From Nonomuraea cypriaca (GTDB lineage Bacteria > Actinomycetota > Actinomycetes > Streptosporangiales > Streptosporangiaceae): a DNA stretch of 46,471 bases. The notes under the pieces are model-generated. The model was not told where the DNA came from and did no database searches. It was given only the letters and a program-made list of their open reading frames with translations. A program made the position numbers and the translations under genes. The stretch's first letter is position 1. Each line of letters starts with the position of its first letter. The stretch is taken from contig NZ_JADOGI010000065.1 in NCBI RefSeq assembly GCF_015645445.1, forward strand, positions 1 to 46,471. The letters run 5' to 3'. Positions 1 through 7,898 of the stretch are shown in pieces.

Positions 1-947
1 GGCGGGGCGGCGCGGTCGAACGGGACCTCGCGGGACGGCCCATCGGCCCCGCGTGAGTACGCGGTTTCGGAAGAGCGGGTTGGTCCGTCGGCCCCGCGTG
101 AGTACGCGGTTTCGGAAGGCCGGGATGGCGTGTCCGCCCCGCGTGAGTACGGGGTCTCCGAAGAGCGGGACGGCCCGTCGGACCCTCGCTGGTACGCCTC
201 CGATGAGCGGGCCGGGGAGTTGTAGCCGACCGCCGGCTCCTCGGGCTCGCGGCGCACCACCGACGGGAACGGCAGCGCGTCGGACGTCAGCGGCGGCACC
301 GGCTGCAGCTTGGCCACGCGCGGTGCGAACGGCGTCACCGTCGTGTCCTCCACGGCCGCCGGATCCGGGTCGAAGTCGGCCGAGGACAGCCGCATGGCCT
401 CGTCGTCGTGCGGCGTCACGTGCCGCTTGCGTGGGTCGAAGAGCCACTCGGCGTGCCGCGTGTGACCGTTCCACACGTAGCCGAGCTTGACCCGCCACAG
501 GCCGTCGTCGCGCTTGGCGGAGTCCCAGTCGATCTCGTCGGTGGGCACGCCGCGCCTGGTCAGCCGCTCGGCGACGAGCTCGCCGAGGGTGGGGCCAGGG
601 GCGGACTCCCCGGGCATGCGGACGGACACCCGTTGCGCTTGCTGAGCGACGTACTCGCGCTCTTGCAGCACCGGTCCCTCGAACCAGCGGACGCGCTCGA
701 CCGGGATTCCGGCGGTCGCGGCTATTTCCTCCGCCGTCTCTCCGGCTCGGATGCGGGCCTGGATCTCCTTGGGACGCAACGGACTCTCCACTTCGATCTC
801 GTACTGGCCGAGACGGGAGAAGTTGCCGCGGACGGCAGCACGGAGCCGGTCGTCCACGGGAAGCGTGAAGCGCGTACCTCGTCCGGCAGTAGCCAGCACG
901 AGATAGGTGCCGTCCTCACTCACCGCGACGAGTCGGAGCTCCTGCAT
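1..947 (-). CDS. sepH: Septation protein SepH (DUF3071), 3' end cut by the window edge
   Basis: The translation from the ATG at 945-947 begins MQELRLVAVSEDGTYLVLAT and runs to the window edge (about 315 codons). The N-terminal half (residues 1-180) matches the DUF3071 fold of SepH, with the helix-turn-helix-like stretch around 'RPKEIQARIRAGETAEEIAA' and a conserved core that includes 'EWLFDPRKRHVTPHDDEAMR'. SepH is known to bind FtsZ and promote its assembly and division in Streptomyces and mycobacteria. After about residue 230 the protein becomes a Ser/Arg/Glu/Tyr-rich disordered linker containing 45-bp in-frame repeats. The conserved C-terminal region lies outside the window. GAAGGGA sits about six bases before the ATG. 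It is downstream of, and in the same direction as, the subtilase gene. The assignment is firm from sequence pattern and synteny with hemH, suhB and cutRS. Confidence 0.93.
   Translation of the reverse strand, partial: MQELRLVAVSEDGTYLVLATAGRGTRFTLPVDDRLRAAVRGNFSRLGQYEIEVESPLRPKEIQARIRAGETAEEIAATAGIPVERVRWFEGPVLQEREYVAQQAQRVSVRMPGESAPGPTLGELVAERLTRRGVPTDEIDWDSAKRDDGLWRVKLGYVWNGHTRHAEWLFDPRKRHVTPHDDEAMRLSSADFDPDPAAVEDTTVTPFAPRVAKLQPVPPLTSDALPFPSVVRREPEEPAVGYNSPARSSEAYQRGSDGPSRSSETPYSRGADTPSRPSETAYSRGADGPTRSSETAYSRGADGPSREVPFDRAAP
31..215 (-). repeat. 45-bp in-frame tandem repeat in sepH linker (about 4 copies)
   Basis: The block beginning CCCCGCGTGAGTACG recurs at 47, 92 and 137, with a diverged copy at about 182, a period of exactly 45 bp. 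On the coding strand each unit encodes a 15-residue motif close to SSETAYSRGADGPSR. The repeats keep frame and lie in the disordered linker between the SepH N-terminal domain and the missing C-terminal part. Confidence 0.9.
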
Positions 948-1042
948 GCGAGTCCCTTCGTCAGCGTCGCCATTCTTCCCCCGGACCCTTGAGTCTCTCG
1001 CGTGTGCCGGTTGCCTGCCAGCACCGTACCCGGCATGTCCGA

Positions 1043-1076
1043 ACATCGCCTTCCTGGGATAGCCCCGGGGCGATGT
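1043..1076 (-). terminator. Possible hairpin between subtilase gene and sepH
   Basis: An 8-bp inverted repeat, ACATCGCC at 1043-1050 and GGCGATGT at 1069-1076, is separated by 18 bases and lies 32 bases after the subtilase stop. There is no U-tract, so termination is only a guess. Confidence 0.3.
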
Positions 1077-1090
1077 GACGCCGGTCACAT
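1073..1090. promoter_or_regulatory. Crp-type palindrome upstream of sepH
   Basis: The sequence ATGTGACGCCGGTCACAT has perfect 7-bp arms (ATGTGAC and GTCACAT) around a 4-bp centre. It contains TGTGA-N6-TCACA, the core recognised by CRP/Crp-family regulators, including those of actinobacteria. Its centre lies about 134 bp upstream of the sepH start codon, in the 160-bp gap after the subtilase gene. Binding is inferred only. Confidence 0.5.
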
Positions 1091-1107
1091 TTGTGGAATC
1101 CATCCCG

Positions 1108-2166
1108 CTATTGCCCGCCGTCGCGCACGGGGAGGCCAGCGGCCTCTGACGGATTCTGGCGGATCTCCGCGTCTCCCGTGGTGCACTTGAGCCAGGAGGC
1201 CAGGACCGACGGGTTCGCGGACGGATGGCGTTCCAGGTGGCGGGCGGCGGTCGCGGCCAGGTGCGGGGCCCACTCCGAGTATGCCGCCCCGCCCGGCATC
1301 ACCCGGCAAGAACCGATACCCGAGCCCGAGCCCGACCCGGTGGCGGTACCAGAGTCCGTGCCCGTGCCCGTGCCCGTGCCCGTGCCCGTGCCGGTGCGCG
1401 TGCCCGAGCCGGTGCCGGAGTCCGAGCCGGCTGCGCTGACCACGAACACGCCCGACCGCACCAGAGCCGACATGGCCGCGCCGAGCGCGGGCGAGCCGCC
1501 GTGGTCGGAGATGGACAGGTTCGCCACGGACGGGCCGCGCGCGTGCCGCTGGATCCAGTCGAGCCCCGCCAGCACCTCCGCCAGCGTCCCGTACCCCGAG
1601 CAGCCGAGGACGCGTACGGAGACGATCCTCGCCTGGGGAGCCGTCGCGTGGACGCGGCCGGCGACGCGCGTGCCGTGGCCGTCGCAGTCGCGGCCGGCGC
1701 CACCGGTGGCGTCGAAGGCGCGCCAGGCCCGGTCGCCGAACTCGGCGTGGCGGGCGTCCACGCCGCTGTCCAGGACGTACACGGTGGTGCCCGCGCCCGT
1801 GGCATCACCGGGGATCGGACGGACGGCCGCGTGGACAGGCGCCGCGTGGATCCGGTGGTCGGGCTCTATCGCCAGGACGCGCGGGTCGGCCCGCAGTTCG
1901 GCCAGTTCGGCGGCGGTGAGGAAGGTGGCGAAGCCGGGCAGTGCCGCGGCGTAGTAGCGGCGTACCCGCCAGCGCACCTCGCCGACGAGATCGCGGGCCG
2001 CCGCCCGCCCGCGCGCGACGACGACGTAGGGCCGGGTGGGTTCGGTAGAGGCCGGGCGCAGAGCGAGTCCTGAGGCGGGTGTCATGGCCAGCGGTACGGC
2101 GGTCGTGGCGGCCGTCGCCACAGCCGCGGCGAGGTACACGGAGGGCAGGCCGAGTCGTCGGGGCAC
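1108..2166 (-). CDS. Secreted subtilisin-like (S8) peptidase with a Gly-Thr repeat replacing part of the catalytic domain
   Basis: This 352-aa protein starts at GTG and has a signal-like N-terminus (hydrophobic run about residues 9-30). An inhibitor I9-like propeptide occupies about residues 45-105. The subtilase core shows Asp133 in VLDSGVD, His164 in DGHGTRVAG and Ser297 in AAYSEWAPHLAA, which aligns with the GTSMAAPHVAG box. Two things are odd. The oxyanion-hole segment reads AAGSDS where the family has AAGN, so Asn is Ser at about 248. The stretch from there to 'SCRVMPGG' (about residues 250-285) is a low-complexity run of Gly-Thr and Gly-Ser in place of the usual structured segment. The catalytic triad is formally present, but the serine box is divergent (Tyr-Ser-Glu-Trp). 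It may be weakly active or inactive. It lies upstream of sepH on the same strand. Confidence 0.85.
   Translation of the reverse strand: MPRRLGLPSVYLAAAVATAATTAVPLAMTPASGLALRPASTEPTRPYVVVARGRAAARDLVGEVRWRVRRYYAAALPGFATFLTAAELAELRADPRVLAIEPDHRIHAAPVHAAVRPIPGDATGAGTTVYVLDSGVDARHAEFGDRAWRAFDATGGAGRDCDGHGTRVAGRVHATAPQARIVSVRVLGCSGYGTLAEVLAGLDWIQRHARGPSVANLSISDHGGSPALGAAMSALVRSGVFVVSAAGSDSGTGSGTRTGTGTGTGTGTGTDSGTATGSGSGSGIGSCRVMPGGAAYSEWAPHLAATAARHLERHPSANPSVLASWLKCTTGDAEIRQNPSEAAGLPVRDGGQ
1357..1392. repeat. Hexanucleotide microsatellite (CGTGCC)6 in the subtilase gene
   Basis: Six perfect CGTGCC units occupy 1357-1392, flanked on both sides by degenerate six-base units (such as GAGCCC and GGTGCC) from about 1313 to 1430. 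On the coding strand the unit is GGCACG, which encodes Gly-Thr, so changes in copy number would keep the frame. Confidence 0.95.
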
Positions 2167-2258
2167 GAGTTACGAGGGTGCCCGTGACCAGCCGGGACAG
2201 GCAACGTGACACGCCCTCACAGCCGTTAACACGCCGGCTCTTTACCTAACACGGGCGC

Positions 2259-3536
2259 TCAGCCGAGTACGACGTCCAGGTGGTCGTTGGTGAACAGGCG
2301 TCGCGGGTCGAGCCGGTCACGCAGGGCCAGGAAGTCCGCGAAACGCGGATACGCCGTGCCCAGGTACGCCGCGTCCCTGGTGTGCAGCTTGCCCCAGTGC
2401 GGCCGCCCCTCCAAACGCGTCATGATCTCCTCCACGCCCTCGAAGTAGGCGGGGTTCGGCGTGGGGCGGTAGACGTGGCAGGCGATGTACGCCGACGCCC
2501 GTCCGTACGCGGTCGACAACCACGCGTCACCGGCCGGCGTGACCCGCACCTCCACCGGGAAGGTGATCTTCCAGTCCATCAGCTCGATCAGGTCCCGCGT
2601 CTCACGCAGCGCCTGGGCGAGCCGCTCGCGCGGGACGGCGTACTCCATCTCCAGGAAGCGCACGTCCCGCCGCGCCGTGAACACCTTGTACGAGACGTCC
2701 ACCGATTCGGACTCCCCGAGCGCCGCCGCGCTGATCTCGTTGATCCGCGGGATGAGGGAAGGAAAGCGGGCACCGGCCGCGCAGGCGGCCCCGAAGACGG
2801 TGTTCTCCAGGAACACGGTGTCCAGCCAGTGCCGGAACGCGCCAGGCGGCCGGGGCGGGCCCGGGTTCCTGTTGCCGGTCTTGACCAGGCAGGCGTCGGT
2901 GTGCGGCAACCAGAAGAAGTCGAGGTGCTCGTTCGCGGAGGTCATGGCGTCGAGTGAGCCGAGGATCTCGCCGAGTGTCATCGCGCGCCGCCTGTGGTGC
3001 AGCAGGAACGCGGGCTCCACCAGGAACGTCACCGCCGTCAGCACCCCGAGCACCCCCAGCCCCACCCTGGCGGCGTCGAACAGGTCCTCGCCGGGCCGCG
3101 CGGTCGTCACCGAGCCGTCGGCGAGCACCAGCTCCAGCTCGGCGACCTGGTCCGCGAGCCCGCCGCTGTCACGTCCGGTGCCGTGCGTGCCGGTCTGGAT
3201 GGCGCCGGCGACGGTCTGCTCGGTGATGTCGCCCATGTTCGCCAGGGCCAGGCCGCGCTCGTGGAGCTGCTCGTTCAGCGCCCGCAGCGGCGTGCCGGCC
3301 AGGACGGTGACGCGGTCGCCGGCGTACGACCTGATCCCGGTCAGCGCGCCGGGGCGCAGCATGATGCCGTCGGTGAGGGCCACCCCGGTGAAGGAGTGGC
3401 CCGTGCCGACCATGCGGACCCGCCGCCCGGAGGCTGCGGCGTCCCGCACGGCGCGTACGACGTCCGCCACGGACGCCGGAGTACGCACCTCCGCGGGGGT
3501 GCCCGACTGGTTGCGCGCCCAGTTCACGAAGGCCAT
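2259..3536 (-). CDS. FAD-linked sugar-1,4-lactone oxidase (D-arabinono/L-gulono-lactone oxidase family)
   Basis: This is a 425-aa soluble flavoprotein. The N-terminal FAD-binding PCMH domain (about residues 15-185) carries VGTGHSFTG, whose His47 is the position that can bind FAD covalently in this family. 'TGTHGTGRDSGGLADQV' follows, with its typical glycine run. The C-terminal ALO domain contains HWGK at about 380 and ends with LDPRRLFTNDHLD, both hallmarks of aldonolactone and alditol oxidases. It would oxidise an aldono-lactone or alditol using oxygen or another acceptor; the substrate cannot be read from sequence. I chose the ATG at 3536 because CGGAGG lies six bases before it; an in-frame GTG two codons upstream overlaps that ribosome site. 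It is the third minus-strand gene after the MFS and deacetylase genes. Confidence 0.9.
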   Translation of the reverse strand: MAFVNWARNQSGTPAEVRTPASVADVVRAVRDAAASGRRVRMVGTGHSFTGVALTDGIMLRPGALTGIRSYAGDRVTVLAGTPLRALNEQLHERGLALANMGDITEQTVAGAIQTGTHGTGRDSGGLADQVAELELVLADGSVTTARPGEDLFDAARVGLGVLGVLTAVTFLVEPAFLLHHRRRAMTLGEILGSLDAMTSANEHLDFFWLPHTDACLVKTGNRNPGPPRPPGAFRHWLDTVFLENTVFGAACAAGARFPSLIPRINEISAAALGESESVDVSYKVFTARRDVRFLEMEYAVPRERLAQALRETRDLIELMDWKITFPVEVRVTPAGDAWLSTAYGRASAYIACHVYRPTPNPAYFEGVEEIMTRLEGRPHWGKLHTRDAAYLGTAYPRFADFLALRDRLDPRRLFTNDHLDVVLG

Positions 3537-3581
3537 GAGCACCCTCCGGAGGCTCGTTCCGTCAAACGCGAACGATACTTC

Positions 3582-4304
3582 CTACTGCGCCCAGCCCTCG
3601 GGAAGGGGGAAGACGTCGCCAGGCTCCAGCTTCTCACTCTTGATCACGTCGGACACGGTGACCAGGTGGTAACCCTTGTTCTTCAGGGTCTTGATGAGGG
3701 CCGGCATGCCGTCGACGGTCTGCTTGACCCAGTCGTGCATGAGGATGATGCCGTTGGGCTCGGCCACCGCGAGCGTCTGCTTCTGGATGGCCTCGACGTT
3801 CTTGCTGCTCCAGTCCTGCGAGCCGGCGGTCCACAGGATGATCGGCATGTCGAACTCGGCCGCGATGTCGGAGACCTGCAGGTCAGCCAGGCCGTACGGC
3901 GGGCGCAGCAGCTTGGGCTCGACGCCCGCCGCCTTCTTGACGGCGTCCTGCGTTTTCTGGATCTCGCTCTTGATCTTGCCGGCGTCACTCTTGGTGAAGT
4001 CGGGGTGGCTGTAGCTGTGGTTGCCGAGTTCGTGGCCCTCGGTGACCATGCGCTTGACGTAGGTGGGACGGCTCTTCGCGTACTGCCCTTCGAGGAAGAA
4101 CGTCGCCTTGGCGTCGTACTTCTTCAGGGTGTCGAGCAGCGTGCCCGCGTACTTGCCCGGCCCGTCGTCGAAGGTCAGCGCGATGCACTTGACCTGCGTG
4201 CAGTCGACGGGTTCCTTCTTGGGAGCCTGCGCGAAAGCGGGTGCCGGTGCCAAGGTGACACAAACAGCCGCAATGGCCAGAATTGAACTGATTTGTCGGG
4301 ACAT
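3582..4304 (-). CDS. Secreted polysaccharide deacetylase (NodB/CE4 family)
   Basis: This 240-aa protein has a signal peptide (residues 1-25, ending APAFA-Q). The single NodB domain shows all five CE4 motifs: TFDDGP at 44-49, HSYSHP at 96-101, RPPYG at 134-138, the tryptophan-containing motif around 'ILWTAGSQDW', and ILMHD at 187-191. It should be a metal-dependent deacetylase acting outside the membrane on N-acetylated cell-wall glycan, chitooligosaccharide or xylan; peptidoglycan is a reasonable guess. The start is the ATG at 4302-4304, which has GGAAG about eight bases upstream; an in-frame ATG five codons earlier lacks one. The 5' end is more AT-rich than its surroundings. It lies 54 bases after the MFS gene and is probably co-transcribed. 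Confidence 0.92.
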   Translation of the reverse strand: MSRQISSILAIAAVCVTLAPAPAFAQAPKKEPVDCTQVKCIALTFDDGPGKYAGTLLDTLKKYDAKATFFLEGQYAKSRPTYVKRMVTEGHELGNHSYSHPDFTKSDAGKIKSEIQKTQDAVKKAAGVEPKLLRPPYGLADLQVSDIAAEFDMPIILWTAGSQDWSSKNVEAIQKQTLAVAEPNGIILMHDWVKQTVDGMPALIKTLKNKGYHLVTVSDVIKSEKLEPGDVFPLPEGWAQ

Positions 4305-4358
4305 AAATAGAGCTTCCAATGTGATGGGTGTTGCGAGGGATGTCCTGACGGTAGCGGA

Positions 4359-5561
4359 TCAGCTCTTCGCGGGTGAAGAAGCCTCGGGAAGTCTCAGCAA
4401 ACCCGAACCTCCGATTCCCACCACCACGGCCAGCGCCGCCGCGCCGAGCGCGAAGGTGTAGGCGTTGGACGCGCCGTACGCCTCCGTGAGCCGCCCGCCC
4501 GCCCACGCGCCGGCCGCCACGCCGAACCCGATCGAGGTGGAGATCCACGCCATGCCCTCGGTGAGCAGGGACGGCGGCACCAGCCGCTCGGTCAGCGAGA
4601 AGCCCGTAATGAGCGTCGGGGAGATGGCGAACCCGGCCACGAACAGCGCCACCGCCATGACCCACACGTCGCCGATGAACGTGATCGGCAGCAGCCCCAC
4701 GACGAACACGCCCAGCGCCCGTACGAACCGGCCGCGCAGCGAGATCCTCCAGTGCCTGGACCCGAACCACAGCCCCGACACCATCGAGCCGCCCGCGAAC
4801 GACGCCAGCAGGAACCCGGAGGCCGCCTTCACCCCCTGCTCCTCCGCGAACGCCACGGTGATCAGATCGACCGAGCCGAACACCGCGCCCAGCGCCAGAT
4901 AGACGCACGACAGCAGGGCGATGCCGGGGATCAGGATGGGCGTGCCGGAGGCCGACTTGACCTCCTGGACCGGCGGCTGCGTACGCCGCTGCGCCGCCAG
5001 CACGAGACATCCGGCGAACATGCAGATCAGGGCCACGATCAGGCCCGCGTACGGGTTCACGCCGGTGGCCAGCACCGTGACCAGTGCCGGCCCGGTGACG
5101 AAGACGACCTCGTCGACGACCGACTCGAACGCGAACGCGGTGTGCAGCCTGCTGGTGCCGCCGTGGATGACCGTCCAGCGGGCGCGCACCAGGGAGCCGA
5201 TGGACATCGAGGTGGCCCCGATGAGCAGGCCCGAGGCGTACAGGGTCCATTCGGACAGTTCGAAGGCGGTGCAGAGCATGAGGGAGGCCAGCCCGAGCGC
5301 GTTCAGCACCGCGAACGGGGTGATCACCCGGCTCTGCCCGAACCTGTCCGCCAGCCGGCTCGTCAGGGGAGCGGCGAACGCGTAGGCCACGTTGGTGCTG
5401 GCGGCGACCGCTCCGGCGGTGGCGTACGAGCCGGTGAGCGTGGAGATCAGCAACACGATCCCGATGCCGAGCATGGACATCGGCATCCGCCCGACGAATC
5501 CGGCCAGCACGAACCCCTTGACACCGGGCCCATCGAAGATCCCCCGGTAAGGCCCGAGCAC
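4359..5561 (-). CDS. MFS transporter
   Basis: This 400-aa integral membrane protein has about 12 predicted helices and the MFS loop motif 'SRLADRFGQSR' between helices 2 and 3. The two six-helix halves are joined by a hydrophilic stretch near 'AAQRRTQPPVQEVKSASG'. The substrate is unknown; the layout resembles drug or metabolite exporters. The GTG start at 5559-5561 has a strong ribosome site, AAGGAGG, seven bases before it. It is the first gene of a likely minus-strand run with the deacetylase and lactone oxidase genes and is divergent from the transglycosylase gene. Confidence 0.9.
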   Translation of the reverse strand: MLGPYRGIFDGPGVKGFVLAGFVGRMPMSMLGIGIVLLISTLTGSYATAGAVAASTNVAYAFAAPLTSRLADRFGQSRVITPFAVLNALGLASLMLCTAFELSEWTLYASGLLIGATSMSIGSLVRARWTVIHGGTSRLHTAFAFESVVDEVVFVTGPALVTVLATGVNPYAGLIVALICMFAGCLVLAAQRRTQPPVQEVKSASGTPILIPGIALLSCVYLALGAVFGSVDLITVAFAEEQGVKAASGFLLASFAGGSMVSGLWFGSRHWRISLRGRFVRALGVFVVGLLPITFIGDVWVMAVALFVAGFAISPTLITGFSLTERLVPPSLLTEGMAWISTSIGFGVAAGAWAGGRLTEAYGASNAYTFALGAAALAVVVGIGGSGLLRLPEASSPAKS

Positions 5562-5590
5562 CCTGTTTCCTCCTTACGTTCGGCAGCTAA

Positions 5591-5619
5591 CCATTACGCA
5601 CCGAGTGTCATAGGAGCAA
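5591..5619 (-). promoter_or_regulatory. Candidate promoter for the MFS gene
   Basis: Read on the minus strand, TTGCTC (5619-5614) is followed after 17 bases by TAATGG (5596-5591), upstream of the AAGGAGG ribosome site. The match to a housekeeping sigma promoter is moderate. Confidence 0.35.
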
Positions 5620-5644
5620 GTGTTTATCGGGAGAGTGGGTTAAC

Positions 5645-6823
5645 GTGTCCCGAGTGTCCGGTCTTCCCTCGTTGCGCGCGGTCATACTCATGATCACCGC
5701 CGTGCTCGTGGTCTCCGCGGCCGCGGGCGGCCTCGCCGTGATCCTGGACGGTGACCTGGTCAGAACCGCCGAAGAGCCCGTACGCAGGCCGCAACCGAGG
5801 CAGGAGCCCGCACCCCGCCTCGACCAGCTCGTGCCCACCGCCGAGCCGGTCAAGGACTTCGGCGCGGGCGGCCCCGGCGTCACCGTCACGCCGCCGCGCG
5901 TGCTGGCGATCGCCCCGGCGACGGTGGCCGACGCGATCAGGCTCAAGCTGGGCGAGCTGGAGCAGGTGCAGAAGGCGATCGTGGTGGACGCGGGCGCGGT
6001 CAAGGTCTCCGGCACCGCGCTCAACCTGCTGGCCGTCGACCCGGCCGACTTCCGGTCGTGGACGCCGCAGCCCGTCGCCGACCAGCCCGCCGTGTGGAGC
6101 GCGCTGGCCAGGGGCGAGCTGGTGGCCGACTCGGGCGCGATGCGTAAGTTCGGGATGATCCTTGGCGCCATGTACCAGGTGGACGGCGGTCCCAGGCTGC
6201 GCGCTGCGGCGTCGGCCACGCTCGGGCTGAAGGGCGTGGACGGACTGGTGAGCGCGGACTTGGGCCGGTCGCTGGGGTTCGCGCCCGGGGTCGCGGTATT
6301 GCTGCACGGCAAGCCCGGCAAGATCAGCGAGTCGCGGGTGCACAAGCTGCTCGGCAAGGGATCCCAGGTCGTGATGCTGGACGCGGCCGACCGCGTGCCC
6401 AAGCAGCGGGAGCAGCAGAAGCAGGCGACCGTGAACGTGGGCAGGCCCGGCAGCTACCTGGAGCTCTACCAGGCCTCGGCCACCCGCTGCCCTGGGCTGT
6501 CGTGGACCGTGCTGGCCGCGATCGGGCAGGTGGAAAGCGGGCACGGACGCAACAACGGCCCGTCGAGCGCGGGCGCGCTCGGGCCGATGCAGTTCATGCC
6601 CGCCACCTGGAAGCACTACGGCGTGGACGGCGACGGCGACGGCAAGAAGGACATCTGGAGCCCGTACGACGCCGTGCCGGGCGCGGCCGGTTACCTGTGC
6701 GCCAACAAGGCGGGCGAGGGCGGCGAGAGGCTGCGCAAGGCGATCTGGTTCTACAACCACTCGTGGGACTACGTGAACAAGGTCATGGGCCTCGCGGAGG
6801 CGTACGCGCGCACCTACGCCTGA
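5645..6823 (+). CDS. Membrane-anchored lytic transglycosylase (SLT-like)
   Basis: This 392-aa protein has one N-terminal membrane segment (about residues 8-32), a proline-rich stretch, and a long alanine/valine-rich middle region. The C-terminal lytic transglycosylase domain (about 265-390) contains the catalytic Glu297 in GQVESGHGRNN, followed by 'GALGPMQFMPATWKHYG' and 'IWSPYDAVPGAAGYL'. These are the motif order of soluble lytic transglycosylases of actinobacteria. It would cleave the MurNAc-GlcNAc bond in the wall. GTG start with GGGAGAG nine bases upstream. Its 3' end overlaps the convergent hemH gene by 10 bases. Confidence 0.92.
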   Translation: MSRVSGLPSLRAVILMITAVLVVSAAAGGLAVILDGDLVRTAEEPVRRPQPRQEPAPRLDQLVPTAEPVKDFGAGGPGVTVTPPRVLAIAPATVADAIRLKLGELEQVQKAIVVDAGAVKVSGTALNLLAVDPADFRSWTPQPVADQPAVWSALARGELVADSGAMRKFGMILGAMYQVDGGPRLRAAASATLGLKGVDGLVSADLGRSLGFAPGVAVLLHGKPGKISESRVHKLLGKGSQVVMLDAADRVPKQREQQKQATVNVGRPGSYLELYQASATRCPGLSWTVLAAIGQVESGHGRNNGPSSAGALGPMQFMPATWKHYGVDGDGDGKKDIWSPYDAVPGAAGYLCANKAGEGGERLRKAIWFYNHSWDYVNKVMGLAEAYARTYA

Positions 6824-7782
6824 GGCGGCTGAGGCGCTTGAGGTCTTCGGCGGGGCGGCGGGCAGCAGGTGAGCGGGCATGGGGCGGGCTCGGGCTCGTC
6901 CATCAGCTCGCGGACCATCCGCACGAAACGCGGGTGCGTGCCGGCCGTCGCCGCTCGCTCCATGGGCAGGCCCAGCTCGGTAGCCACGTCCCTGGCCTCG
7001 GTGTCGAGGTCGTAGAGGACCTCCATGTGGTCGGAGACGAACCCGATCGGCACCAGCACGACCGAGCGGGCGTCCGTCTTGCGCAGGAAGTCGCAGACAT
7101 CCGGCTCCAGCCACGGCACGTGCGGCGGGCCGCTGCGCGACTGCCACACCAGGTCCCACGGCGTCGTGCGGCCCAGCGCCTGGTTGACCAGCTCGGCGCT
7201 CCTGCGGATCTGCGCCTCGTAGAGACCGCCGGACGGGCCGGCCGTCTCGGCCATGGAGACCGGGATGCTGTGCGCGGTGAACACGAGCCTGGCGTCGTCG
7301 CGGCCGAGTCGCTCCAGCGCCGCGCCGGTGTGGTCGGCCATCGCGGCCACGAACCCGGGGTGGTCGCCGAAGTGGCGCATCTTGACCAGCTCGGGGCCGC
7401 CCTCGATCGAGATCCTGGCGATGTCCTCGTAGTACTGACGGCAGCTGGAGTAGCCGGCGAACGCCGATGTGGGGAAGACGGCCGCCTTCCTGACGCCGTC
7501 GGCTTTCATCCGGCGCACGGTGTCCTCGCCGAACGGTCGCCAGTTGCGGTTGCCCCAGTAGACCGGCACGCCGGCGATCGGGCGCAGGGCCTCGATCAGG
7601 TCGCGGTTCTGCTGGTTGATCGGGCTGACCCCGCCGAAGTGCTGGTAGTGCTCGGCCACCTCGAGCAGCCGCTCGCGCGGCACCCCCCGGCCTCGGACGA
7701 CGTTCTCCAGGAACGGCAGCACGTCGTCAGGGCCCTCGGGCCCGCCGAACGACAGGACCAGCAACGCGTCGTAGCTTCCCAC
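6814..7782 (-). CDS. hemH: Ferrochelatase (coproporphyrin III type)
   Basis: This 322-aa enzyme inserts Fe2+ into porphyrin; actinobacteria use the coproporphyrin-dependent route. Visible motifs are LSFGGPEGPDDV at the start, 'GVSPINQQNR', 'VPVYWGNRNW', FTAHSIP with the conserved catalytic histidine, 'PWDLVWQSRSG' and 'GFVSDHMEVLYDLD'. Cysteines occur in 'GYSSCRQYYEDI' and as a C-terminal CPLTCC cluster, the arrangement expected for the [2Fe-2S] cluster known from mycobacterial ferrochelatase (inference). I set the start at the GTG at 7782, which gives the usual short leader before YDALLVLSFGG; the longer frame runs into the divergent peptidase gene. It is convergent with the transglycosylase gene. 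Confidence 0.93.
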   Translation of the reverse strand: MGSYDALLVLSFGGPEGPDDVLPFLENVVRGRGVPRERLLEVAEHYQHFGGVSPINQQNRDLIEALRPIAGVPVYWGNRNWRPFGEDTVRRMKADGVRKAAVFPTSAFAGYSSCRQYYEDIARISIEGGPELVKMRHFGDHPGFVAAMADHTGAALERLGRDDARLVFTAHSIPVSMAETAGPSGGLYEAQIRRSAELVNQALGRTTPWDLVWQSRSGPPHVPWLEPDVCDFLRKTDARSVVLVPIGFVSDHMEVLYDLDTEARDVATELGLPMERAATAGTHPRFVRMVRELMDEPEPAPCPLTCCPPPRRRPQAPQPPQA

Positions 7783-7898
7783 GTGATCCAGCGTATGCCG
7801 CAGGGAGGTCGCCCTCGTACCCGGCGAACCTCGCACTCTCTCCGAACCGCGCAGGTTACGGGTGCCGATGTTTCTTCTCGCGAGGTAAGTTCGGTCGG

